DNA of 7,483 nucleotides from Neptuniibacter sp. GTDB taxonomy: Bacteria; Pseudomonadota; Gammaproteobacteria; Pseudomonadales; Balneatricaceae. The stretch spans positions 1 to 7,483 of the forward strand of contig JASBRM010000195.1 in assembly GCA_030149405.1 (NCBI GenBank). The letters run 5' to 3'. The notes under the pieces are model-generated. The model saw only the letters and a program-made list of their open reading frames with translations. It ran no database searches and was not told the DNA's origin. Positions 1 to 6,807 of this stretch are shown one piece after another. The position numbers were made by a program, and so were the translations under genes. Each line of letters opens with the position of its first letter. The stretch's first letter is position 1.

Positions 1-1524
1 ACACCAGTTTTCCAGGAACTGACTTGGCAGTTCTACCGCATCCCAGGCAACACCGTTGATACCGCTCACATCTGCGCACTCAATCTGAGTCAGCATATGG
101 TGTAAGCCATGACCAAATTCGTGGAACAGGGTTGTGACTTCGTTATGAGTTAACAGAGCCGGATCATCGCCAACCGGTGAGTTGAAGTTGCACACCATAT
201 AAGCAACCGGAAGCTGTACAGCACCATCATCCAGGCGGCGACGCACACGGCAATCATCCATCCAGGCTCCACCACGTTTTTTCTCGCGGGCATAGAGATC
301 GAAGAAGAACCGAGCAATCACCTGTCCTTCGCGGCTGATTTCAAACAGACGTGCATCGTCATGCCAGCGATCAAACTCGGTGACTTCAGTAATCTCAATA
401 TCAAACAACTTTCCAGTAACAGAAAACAGGCCGCTCATTACTTTCGGTAATGGGAAATAAGGGCGAATCTGTTCTTCAGAAATAGAGTATTTCGCCTGCT
501 TCAGCTTTTCGCTGTAATAAGCCAGATCCCAAGCCTGCAGCTCTTCCATGCCAAACTCTTCAAGCGCAAAATCACACAGCTGCTGATAATCACGTTTCGC
601 TACTGGCAGGCTTTTTTCGGCCATATCATTCAAAAACTGTACAACCTGATCCGGCGTTTCAGCCATCTTGGTTGCCAGTGAATATTCAGCGTAGTTCTCA
701 AAGCCAAGCAGTTTTGCCAGTTCCAGGCGCAGATCCAAAATCTGCATCATTACATCACTGTTATCCCATTTAGCTTCGCCAGGCCCTTGGTCTGAAGCCC
801 GTGTAGCGAATGCGGTGTAAACCTCTTCTCGCAGTTCACGATTATCAGCATAAGTAATAGCCGCAATGTAAGAAGGAAAATCCAGAGTCAGTAACCAGCC
901 ATCCTGTTCTTTTGCTTCTGCCAGTTGCTTAGCCGCGGCAAGGGCCATGGGCGGCAAACCTGCCAGATCGTTTTCATCAGTAATCAGTTTATTCCAGTCG
1001 TTACTGGCATCCAGAACGTTCTCAGAGAATTTAGTGGTCAGTTCAGACAACTTCTGCTGTAGCTCCGCATAACGTTGTTTATCCACATCATTCAATGCGA
1101 TCCCCGATAAACGGAAATCCCGCAGGGTATTCTTAACCACTTTCTGTTGCGCTTCAGTCAGAGAAGCAAAACTGCTGCTTTCAGACAGTTTTTCAAACGC
1201 CTCATAAATGCCCTGATTCTGTCCCATCTCAGTCCAGTACTGGGATAACTTCGGCAGACAGGCATTGTAAGCATCACGGAGTTCATCACTGTTAACCACC
1301 GCATTCATATGCGATACCGGAGACCAGGCTTTGGAAAGACGATCATTCATCTCTTCCAGTGGAGAAACCAGAGTATCCCAGGTGGGTTCTGAAAGCTCAG
1401 CAACCAGATTGCCTGCAATCTTGCGGTTATCTGTAAGGATCTGGTCGATTGCCGTCTCGATCTGATCCGCCTTGATCTGGCTGAAGGTTGGTAATAGCTG
1501 AGATTCAAGCAAAGGGTTGCTCAT
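1..1524 (-). CDS. prlC: Oligopeptidase A (M3 family zinc metallopeptidase), 3' end cut by window
   Basis: Cytoplasmic zinc oligopeptidase that, in Enterobacteria, degrades free signal peptides and other short peptides. The window holds the first 508 codons; the family is about 680 residues, so roughly the last quarter lies beyond base 1. The protein begins MSNPLLESQLLPTFSQIKAD, which resembles the OpdA/PrlC N-terminus. The catalytic motif HEFGH is at residues 468-472 (bases 109-123), followed by GLHHML. The third zinc ligand is expected to be Glu498 in VELPSQFLENWC, where the window ends. The motif sits almost exactly where I recall it in the E. coli enzyme. The ATG at 1524-1522 is preceded by AGGAG (1538-1534) at 9 nt. 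The gene diverges from the gamma-carbonic anhydrase gene, a neighbourhood also known in Pseudomonas. No frameshift was seen. The related dipeptidyl carboxypeptidase (Dcp) is the main alternative, but the N-terminus and the VELPSQF segment favour PrlC. Confidence 0.95.
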   Translation of the reverse strand, partial: MSNPLLESQLLPTFSQIKADQIETAIDQILTDNRKIAGNLVAELSEPTWDTLVSPLEEMNDRLSKAWSPVSHMNAVVNSDELRDAYNACLPKLSQYWTEMGQNQGIYEAFEKLSESSSFASLTEAQQKVVKNTLRDFRLSGIALNDVDKQRYAELQQKLSELTTKFSENVLDASNDWNKLITDENDLAGLPPMALAAAKQLAEAKEQDGWLLTLDFPSYIAAITYADNRELREEVYTAFATRASDQGPGEAKWDNSDVMMQILDLRLELAKLLGFENYAEYSLATKMAETPDQVVQFLNDMAEKSLPVAKRDYQQLCDFALEEFGMEELQAWDLAYYSEKLKQAKYSISEEQIRPYFPLPKVMSGLFSVTGKLFDIEITEVTEFDRWHDDARLFEISREGQVIARFFFDLYAREKKRGGAWMDDCRVRRRLDDGAVQLPVAYMVCNFNSPVGDDPALLTHNEVTTLFHEFGHGLHHMLTQIECADVSGINGVAWDAVELPSQFLENWC

Positions 1525-1648
1525 CGTTGTGAACTCCTGAAAACCAATAACTGATCTTTCTTTAATGGGTACAAAAGCATATTTTTCAATTACTACAGGC
1601 GCTAGAATGGTATTTTCAGTCTTTCCCAAAAACAGCTGAGGCAGTGTT
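1525..1648. promoter_or_regulatory. Divergent intergenic region between prlC and the gamma-carbonic anhydrase gene
   Basis: This 124-bp spacer must hold both divergent promoters. On the minus strand a weak candidate for prlC is TTGAAA (1589-1584) with CATTAA (1567-1562), spacer 16. On the plus strand TAGAAT (1603-1608) is a fair -10 for the carbonic anhydrase gene, but the upstream T-rich block (1582-1587) is a poor -35. The Shine-Dalgarno for prlC is at 1534-1538 and that for the carbonic anhydrase gene at 1637-1641. No clear operator palindrome was found. Individual promoter elements are low confidence; the role of the spacer follows from gene orientation. Confidence 0.4.
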
Positions 1649-2194
1649 GTGAAAATTCGTACATATCAGGGTATCACACCAAAATTAGGTGAACGTGTGT
1701 TTGTTGATCCAAGTGCAGTTGTATTGGGAGATGTAGAGCTGGGCGATGATGTTTCTGTCTGGCCTCTGACGGTGATCCGGGGTGATATGCACCGTATTCG
1801 TATTGGTGCCCGTACCAGTGTTCAGGATGGATCTGTACTGCATATTACCCATGCCGGACCTTATAACCCAGATGGCTTTCCCCTGATTATTGGCAATGAT
1901 GTCACCATTGGGCATCAGGCTATGTTGCATGGCTGCACTATTGGTAACAAAGTACTCGTGGGCATGGGCGCTATGGTAATGGACGGCGCAATTGTTGAAG
2001 ATGAAGTCATTATAGGTGCAGGCACTCTGGTACCCCCGGGTAAAACTTTAGAAAGCGGCTACCTCTATGTGGGCCGCCCAGCGAAACAACAGCGTGCGCT
2101 GACTGAGAAAGAACGCTCATTCTTCAGCTACACTGCAGGTAACTATGTAAAGCTAAAGGACAAGCACCTTGAAGAAGAATATGCTTCTGAATAA
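1649..2194 (+). CDS. Gamma-class carbonic anhydrase family protein (YrdA/CaiE/PaaY-like)
   Basis: A 181-residue left-handed beta-helix hexapeptide-repeat protein, probably a cytoplasmic homotrimer. Hexapeptide-type turns run through residues 18-135 (for example VVLGDVELGDDV, IIGNDVTIGH, CTIGNKVLVGMG), followed by a C-terminal helix (151-178). By alignment from memory to the Methanosarcina Cam enzyme, the expected zinc ligands are all present: His65 (in VLH), His89 (in IGH) and His94 (in LHG). Arg44/Asp46 (RGD) and Gln59 also match conserved active-site positions. The proton-shuttle loop of Cam is absent, as in YrdA-type proteins, so carbonic anhydrase activity may be low or cryptic. The start is GTG at 1649, chosen because TGAGG (1637-1641) lies 7 nt upstream and MKIRTYQG matches the family N-terminus. 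It overlaps the next gene, implying co-transcription. Length matches the family, which also contains YrdA and PaaY; function beyond metal binding is inferred. Confidence 0.93.
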   Translation: MKIRTYQGITPKLGERVFVDPSAVVLGDVELGDDVSVWPLTVIRGDMHRIRIGARTSVQDGSVLHITHAGPYNPDGFPLIIGNDVTIGHQAMLHGCTIGNKVLVGMGAMVMDGAIVEDEVIIGAGTLVPPGKTLESGYLYVGRPAKQQRALTEKERSFFSYTAGNYVKLKDKHLEEEYASE

Positions 2195-2801
2195 AAGTGC
2201 CCTCACAGCATGCCTACTTTTACTTGTGGGTTGTGGATATAACCATAACTCCAAGCCGAACTACTGGTTCAAACATCTTGACTTACCAACGAGTATCTCA
2301 CCACAAAACCTGATTTTGTGTACTAACTTCGGCTGCACTAAACAGCGCTCCTCTTCTTTTTCCACAGGTGAATGGGAGCAAATTGAAAACTTGTTCCTCC
2401 CAGCATCAGAAACCGCAGAGCAGGAGCGTATTCAAATCGCCAAAGCCATCGCATTGATGGAATCGCAACAGGGGCCCAAGGTAGGTACTCAAAACGATCT
2501 CCCTGAAAACAGTTTTGGCATTGGTGTTAAAGGCTCCCAATTAGATTGCGTTGCTGAAACAAGCAATACCAGCATCTATCTCACGTTGCTTGAAAATGCG
2601 AAGTTACTGAAATTCCACACTGTGACCGGGCATGCTCACCGCGGGCCTTTCACACTTAACATGCCCCACAACACTGCAACAATTAAAGAAACATCCAGCA
2701 ATAAAGCCTTCGCTATCGATTCCTGGTTCAGCGCAAATGGTCAACTGCCCTGGGTAACTCCTGTAGAAAACTGGCTGACAGGCGCATCTCCAGATTCATA
2801 A
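2181..2801 (+). CDS. Uncharacterised lipoprotein with papain/NlpC-like Cys-His-Asp pattern
   Basis: I do not recognise a named gene. From ATG 2181 it has 206 residues. An in-frame TTG at 2169 would add MKKN and has the better ribosome site (AAAGGA 2155-2160, 8 nt away), so the start is open; either way it overlaps the carbonic anhydrase gene by 14 or 26 bp. The N-terminus is a lipoprotein signal: a hydrophobic run, then LVGC, with lipidated Cys18. Asn-rich residues after +1 (GYNHNS) do not look like an inner-membrane retention signal, so outer-membrane anchoring is likely. The C-terminal half contains QLDC (Cys123), then PHNTATI (His163), then FAIDSWF (Asp180) and a VTPVENWL end. This resembles, from memory, a widespread family of unnamed proteobacterial proteins with QMDC...HxxAV...VDSW. 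The C-H-D order is that of papain-like or NlpC/P60 hydrolases, but activity is inference only. Confidence 0.8.
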   Translation: MLLNKSALTACLLLLVGCGYNHNSKPNYWFKHLDLPTSISPQNLILCTNFGCTKQRSSSFSTGEWEQIENLFLPASETAEQERIQIAKAIALMESQQGPKVGTQNDLPENSFGIGVKGSQLDCVAETSNTSIYLTLLENAKLLKFHTVTGHAHRGPFTLNMPHNTATIKETSSNKAFAIDSWFSANGQLPWVTPVENWLTGASPDS

Positions 2802-2835
2802 TATCCACAAAATTCCTGAAGCTTTTTTATGATTG

Positions 2836-2864
2836 TTGTAATGCTTTATGATAAGCATTATCAT
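2836..2864 (+). promoter_or_regulatory. Sigma70-like promoter of the imelysin operon, overlapped by a Fur box
   Basis: The -35 candidate TTGTAA (2836-2841) and -10 candidate TATCAT (2859-2864, 5 of 6 matches to TATAAT) are separated by exactly 17 bp. Transcription would start near 2871, giving a leader of about 40 nt before the ATG at 2913. The Fur palindrome covers the spacer and most of the -10, the usual geometry for repression by iron-loaded Fur. An alternative -10 lies in the AT-rich TATTAATAAT (2871-2880). Confidence 0.65.
2849..2863. promoter_or_regulatory. Fur box (ferric uptake regulator operator)
   Basis: TGATAAGCATTATCA is a 7-1-7 inverted repeat that matches the Fur consensus TGATAATnATTATCA at all positions but one (G at 2855 in place of T). 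The outward bases extend the palindrome to 2848-2864. It lies 49 bp upstream of the ATG of an imelysin, a family known to be iron-regulated. Fur with Fe2+ would block the overlapping promoter, so the operon should be expressed under iron limitation. Confidence 0.85.
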
Positions 2865-2912
2865 TTGCAATATTAATAATCAGACTCTTCTCAAAAACTT
2901 AAGGAATTGACC

Positions 2913-4193
2913 ATGAAACTGCGCAAAACTTTCGCTGCTTTATCGGTGTCTTCAGCTTTATTTGGCGCTACCCAGCTTCACGCCGCTGCTCCAGCAGCCA
3001 ACGATATTCTTAATCACTATGCTGATATTGCGCATGCAACCTATGAAGACTCACTCATCACAGCCAAAGAGCTGAATAAAGTTATTGATCAATTCCTTGC
3101 CTCACCTACTGACGCAAACCTGAAAAAAGCTCGTGAAGCTTGGGTTTCAGCACGCGTTCCTTATCAACAGTCCGAAGCTTACCGATTTGGTAACGCTCTG
3201 GTCGACGACTGGGAAGGCAAAGTGAACGCATGGCCGCTGGACGAAGGCCTGATCGACTACGTAGCATCGGATTACGGGTCTGAGTCCGATGAGAATCCTT
3301 TCTATACAGCTAATATCATCGCCAACAAAACTCTGAAAATTGGTGGTGAAACCGTTGATGCAACCACCATCAACAAACAACTTCTGGCTGAAACTCTGCA
3401 CGAAATTGATGAAGTTGAAGCGAACGTTGCTACTGGCTACCACGCAATTGAATTCTTGCTTTGGGGTCAGGATCTCAACGGCAACAACCCAGGTGCAGGC
3501 AACCGCCCTGCTTCAGACTTCGACCTGAAAAATTGTACGGGCGGAAACTGTGACCGCCGTCGTGATTACCTGAAAGCCGCAACTGAATTACTGATTGATG
3601 ATCTGGCAGATATGACAGGTAGCTGGACAGATAAAGGCGCTGCACGTCAGGATCTGCTATCAAAAGGCCCTGAAGGGGGGCTGGCAACAATCCTTACAGG
3701 TATGGGTAGCCTGGCTTACGGTGAGCTTGCCGGTGAACGTACTAAACTGGGTCTGATGTTGCACGACCCTGAAGAAGAACACGACTGCTTTGCCGACAAC
3801 ACACATGCTTCTCACTACTATGATGCGCTGGGTATCAAAAACGTTTATCTGGGTGAATACACGCGTGTCGATGGCTCCACAGTGTCTGGTCCAAGCCTGT
3901 CAGCTCTGGTTAAAGATACAGCACCTGTTGTAGATCAGGACCTGCGTAACAAACTTGAAGCTACGGAAGCTGCTGCTCAGGTAATGATGGACGAAGCAGC
4001 GAAAGGCAATACGTTTGACGTTCTGATTGGCGCTGGCAACAAAGAGGGTAATCAAGTTGTTCAAACATTCGTGGATTCTCTGGTAGCTGAAGCTAAATCC
4101 ATCGAGAACACCATTGCAGTTCTAAAGCTGGATGGTATCGAACTGGAAGGCTCTGACAGCCTGGATAACCCAGAAGCTGTGACTGCAGAATAA
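2913..4193 (+). CDS. Imelysin-like periplasmic protein (peptidase M75 family, IrpA/IcmP-like)
   Basis: A 426-residue exported protein of the imelysin family, linked to bacterial iron uptake (IrpA in cyanobacteria, IcmP in Pseudomonas). It starts at ATG 2913, not the in-frame TTG 2907, because AAGGA (2901-2905) is 7 nt from the ATG. A Sec signal peptide covers residues 1-24, with likely cleavage at LHA-AA. Family landmarks in order: REAWVSARVPYQQSEAYRFG (74-93), the putative metal motif GYHAIE (GxHxxE, 175-180), a Cys208/Cys213 pair before DRRRDYL, then GSLAYGELAGER (265-276) and HDPEEEHDCFADNTH (284-298), a hallmark of the IrpA-type branch. Peptidase activity is doubtful for the family; iron binding through the HxxE site is the favoured but unproven role. 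It is the first gene of a Fur-controlled operon, followed by a terminator-like hairpin that probably makes it the most abundant product. It may be soluble in the periplasm or surface-associated. Confidence 0.93.
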   Translation: MKLRKTFAALSVSSALFGATQLHAAAPAANDILNHYADIAHATYEDSLITAKELNKVIDQFLASPTDANLKKAREAWVSARVPYQQSEAYRFGNALVDDWEGKVNAWPLDEGLIDYVASDYGSESDENPFYTANIIANKTLKIGGETVDATTINKQLLAETLHEIDEVEANVATGYHAIEFLLWGQDLNGNNPGAGNRPASDFDLKNCTGGNCDRRRDYLKAATELLIDDLADMTGSWTDKGAARQDLLSKGPEGGLATILTGMGSLAYGELAGERTKLGLMLHDPEEEHDCFADNTHASHYYDALGIKNVYLGEYTRVDGSTVSGPSLSALVKDTAPVVDQDLRNKLEATEAAAQVMMDEAAKGNTFDVLIGAGNKEGNQVVQTFVDSLVAEAKSIENTIAVLKLDGIELEGSDSLDNPEAVTAE

Positions 4194-4206
4194 TTTGCAC
4201 TGACCT

Positions 4207-4237
4207 AAAGAGCCGGGTAACCCCGGTTCTTTTGTTT
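4207..4237 (+). terminator. Rho-independent terminator or attenuator after the first imelysin gene
   Basis: An 11-bp stem pairs 4207-4217 with 4222-4232 around a TAAC loop; the GC-rich core is GCCGGG/CCCGGT, and the only non-Watson-Crick pair is one G-T (4212/4227). The 3' arm runs into TTTTGTTT. It begins 13 bp after the stop codon at 4191-4193. Downstream genes on the same strand have no evident promoter of their own, so it is probably leaky and sets the ratio of the first gene to the rest. Confidence 0.8.
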
Positions 4238-4264
4238 CCAATGAAAGATTATATACAACCTTCC

Positions 4265-5725
4265 ATGCAGATTTTGCTTCGTAGTCTTATTCTGGCGGCA
4301 CTTGGTGTGAGCACCAGTTATGCTGGTACTCAAGCTACTATCGACTTTTCAAAACCAGAACCCGGCGAACAGTTATCCGGGGGTGCAACCACGCACTTTA
4401 AGCTGGCGAATGCCAAAGCGTTCGGCCACCCGGCGGCCAATATGTCTTTTGAGCAACAACTGGATTTCAGAATCGGCAACGGTATCTTCCGCAAATTATG
4501 GGTTGCTGCCCCCTCCTCGACTACCGCCAGCGATGGTTTGGGACCTCTGTATAACGCCCGCTCTTGTATGCAATGCCATACCCGTGATGGACGGGGCCAT
4601 ACACCTGATGCTAACTGGCCAGAGGATAATGCAGTCTCAATGTTTCTGCGTTTAAGTATTCCTGCACAGAACCCTGAACAAGAACAATTGCTTTTAGAGC
4701 GCAGAGTCAGCTCTATTCCTGAACCTACCTATGGTAATCAACTGCAGGACTTCGCTGTTACCGGGTTACAGGCAGAAGGAAAAATGCAGATCAGCTACAC
4801 CGAAGTACAGATCCGGTTAGCTGATGATGAAGCGGTTTCTTTACGTCATCCATCCTACTCCATTGAGAATCCCGGATTTGGTTCATTTCACCCAGAACTG
4901 ATGATCTCTCCTAGAATTGCTCCGGCAATGATTGGTCTGGGATTACTGGAACAGATTCCTGAGCAAGCCATACTGGCATTGGCCGACCCTGAAGATAAAA
5001 ATGGTGATGGCATCTCTGGCCGTGCTAACCAGGTATGGGATAATCAGAAACAACAGATATCTCTGGGGCGTTTTGGCTGGAAAGCAGGTAGCCCCACCTT
5101 AAACCAACAAAATAATTCAGCCTTCAATGGCGACATCGGCATTTCTACACCCTATGCACCGAAGCCCTCTGGCGATTGCACTGTGCTGCAGCTTGCCTGC
5201 CTGCAGATGCCAAACGGAAACACCGAGCAACAGGAAGGCCTTGAAGTTTCCAGCGAAATGAACAGAGTTCTACTGTTTTACAGCCGCCATATTGCTGTTC
5301 CGGCCCGGCGCAATGTAGCCGATCCCGAAGTACTTAAAGGGAAAGAACTATTTCACAGCAGCGGTTGCGCTAGCTGCCATCAACCCAGTTTTGTTACTGC
5401 CGAAACATCTGAGTTACCCATGTTAAGTCAGCAACTCATATGGCCCTACTCGGATATGCTGCTCCACGATATGGGTGAGGGGCTGGCTGATAACCGTCCT
5501 GAGTTTGCTGCCAACGGTCGTGAATGGCGAACCCCTCCACTGTGGGGCATCGGTTTAACAAAGAAAGTGAGTGGGAAAGAGAACTATCTCCATGATGGCC
5601 GCGCCAGAACGCTTCTGGAGGCGATTATTTGGCACGGAGGAGAAGCCCTTACCTCACGTAAAAAAGTTCAGCAACTCTCGTCTGAAGAGCGTAATCAGTT
5701 GATCAAATTTTTGGAGTCCCTTTAA
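4265..5725 (+). CDS. Di-haem c-type oxidoreductase (DHOR family, putative peroxidase)
   Basis: A 486-residue periplasmic c-type cytochrome of the di-haem oxidoreductase (DHOR, formerly DUF1111) family, often annotated as thiol oxidoreductase. Residues 1-20 from ATG 4265 form a compact Sec signal (cleavage after TSYA). Two covalent haem sites are present: CMQCH at 101-105 (4565-4579) and CASCH at 368-372 (5366-5380). Between them is the family segment DPEDKNGDGISGRAN (241-255) with a calcium-loop-like DxNxDG, then LGRFGWKAGSPTL, and DCT...LAC (Cys305, Cys312), a possible disulfide. The C-terminus has the family motif WRTPPLWGIGL and YLHDGRARTLLEAI. Neither ATG 4265 nor the in-frame ATG 4241 has a clear Shine-Dalgarno. 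It lies after a terminator-like hairpin and overlaps the next gene by one base. The haems suggest electron transfer or peroxide reduction, perhaps adjusting iron redox state; the substrate is unknown. Confidence 0.9.
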   Translation: MQILLRSLILAALGVSTSYAGTQATIDFSKPEPGEQLSGGATTHFKLANAKAFGHPAANMSFEQQLDFRIGNGIFRKLWVAAPSSTTASDGLGPLYNARSCMQCHTRDGRGHTPDANWPEDNAVSMFLRLSIPAQNPEQEQLLLERRVSSIPEPTYGNQLQDFAVTGLQAEGKMQISYTEVQIRLADDEAVSLRHPSYSIENPGFGSFHPELMISPRIAPAMIGLGLLEQIPEQAILALADPEDKNGDGISGRANQVWDNQKQQISLGRFGWKAGSPTLNQQNNSAFNGDIGISTPYAPKPSGDCTVLQLACLQMPNGNTEQQEGLEVSSEMNRVLLFYSRHIAVPARRNVADPEVLKGKELFHSSGCASCHQPSFVTAETSELPMLSQQLIWPYSDMLLHDMGEGLADNRPEFAANGREWRTPPLWGIGLTKKVSGKENYLHDGRARTLLEAIIWHGGEALTSRKKVQQLSSEERNQLIKFLESL

Positions 5726-6807
5726 TGCGAAAATTTAAGTGGCAGAGCTACGTTTTATCCGCTGTTCTGGCATGCGTCAGCATCCAAACCTCTGCAAAGA
5801 TGAGTGATGAAACATGGATGGAGCTGAACCAAAATCTGGTCCAAGAACATGTTCTACCCCGCTACCAGATGCTTGCTGAACAATCAGCAAAGCTTGAACA
5901 AAGTACAGCGAAACTTTGTCAGGCTCCGGATCAAGAAAAGCTGAATGCTACCCAACAGCAATTTATAGCGACATTTGCATCCTGGCAGGCCATTCAGCAT
6001 GTTCAATTCGGCCCCATAGAACTTTTGATGCGCAGTTTTAGTTTGCAGTTCTGGCCAGATAAGAAGAATCTGACCTCTAAACAACTGAATAAACTGCTTC
6101 TTGCAGAAAATAACAGCACCCTGGAAGAAGAATACTTCCAAACCGCCAGTATTGCGGTGAAGGGCTTTCCAGCAATGGAAAGAATTCTGTTTTCTGACAA
6201 TGCTCTGGACGCCTTAAACAAGACTCCGTTCCGCTGCCAGTTTCTGCATGCAATCAGCCTGAACGTTGCCAGCACGACTGCTAATACAGATAAAGAATGG
6301 CTGGAATACCAAAATGAGTTCAGCTACCTCGCTTCTGAAGAAGGTTATTACGAAAGCAGTCAAGAAGCCAGTATCGACCTGATGAAAGCTCAGATTGAGC
6401 CCCTCGAAATCATCATGGATCTAAAACTTGCACGCCCATTAGGTAAGAAGAAAGCCAAATCAAAACGTCTGGAGAGCTGGAGAAGCAAACATTCCTTAGA
6501 GAATCTCAAAATTAACATTCAAAGCTTACATCATATGTACAGCGGTACATCGGGCCTGAACCTCAAAACATTGTTGGAAAACCAGGGCGCTGTTGATAGA
6601 GCTGTTGCAATCGAAGAGCAATTCACTGGTCTGGAGGCCGTTTTGAACAAAGTCCCCTCACCCTTATCCGAGCACATCTATGAACCTGAAGTTAGAGAAC
6701 AGCTTTTACTTCTGATACAGGGCATTGAAATCCTTCATGAGAGTCTGGGCAAAAGCATGGGCATGCTGGAACTACAACTAGGATTTAACAGTCGTGATGG
6801 GGATTAA
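5725..6807 (+). CDS. Second imelysin-like exported protein (M75/COG3489 type, GxPxxE variant)
   Basis: A 360-residue protein with a Sec signal (residues 1-24, cleavage likely at TSA-KM). It belongs to the imelysin superfamily but to the shorter branch often called predicted periplasmic lipoprotein (COG3489), although no lipobox is seen here. Landmarks: FASWQAIQHVQFGP (84-97), LQFWPDKKN (107-115), GFPAMERILF (147-156), and RPLGKKKAKSKRLESWRSK (237-255). The canonical GxHxxE of the neighbouring imelysin is replaced by GFPAME, so the histidine ligand is lost while Glu152 stays. Cys65 and Cys171 could form a disulfide. The ATG overlaps the preceding TAA as TAATG, with GGAG (5713-5716) 8 nt upstream, indicating translational coupling to the di-haem gene. 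A role as partner of the di-haem protein or of the first imelysin is inferred from context only. Confidence 0.9.
   Translation: MRKFKWQSYVLSAVLACVSIQTSAKMSDETWMELNQNLVQEHVLPRYQMLAEQSAKLEQSTAKLCQAPDQEKLNATQQQFIATFASWQAIQHVQFGPIELLMRSFSLQFWPDKKNLTSKQLNKLLLAENNSTLEEEYFQTASIAVKGFPAMERILFSDNALDALNKTPFRCQFLHAISLNVASTTANTDKEWLEYQNEFSYLASEEGYYESSQEASIDLMKAQIEPLEIIMDLKLARPLGKKKAKSKRLESWRSKHSLENLKINIQSLHHMYSGTSGLNLKTLLENQGAVDRAVAIEEQFTGLEAVLNKVPSPLSEHIYEPEVREQLLLLIQGIEILHESLGKSMGMLELQLGFNSRDGD

Noticed and set aside
1685..1930. 81-codon minus-strand frame inside the gamma-carbonic anhydrase gene
   Set aside because: Shadow of the hexapeptide-repeat coding frame; no independent support.
2802..2835. Possible terminator after the lipoprotein gene (AAGCTTTTTT)
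   Set aside because: The T run is present, but AAGCTT is a loopless palindrome and no stable hairpin with a proper loop can be drawn.
3147..3690. Minus-strand open frames and a short plus-strand frame within the first imelysin gene
   Set aside because: They are antisense or out-of-frame shadows of a well-supported gene, without ribosome sites or recognisable motifs.
4232..4257. Possible promoter in front of the di-haem gene (TTGTTT with TATATA/TATACA)
   Set aside because: The spacing to TATATA (4250) or TATACA (4252) is only 12-14 bp, too short for sigma70, and the -35 is part of the terminator T-tract.
4320..4655. 111-codon plus-strand frame within the di-haem gene
   Set aside because: Out of frame with the gene that carries both CxxCH motifs and a signal peptide; a shadow.
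5884..6275. Two minus-strand frames within the second imelysin gene
   Set aside because: They overlap each other and the real gene; composition looks like antisense noise.
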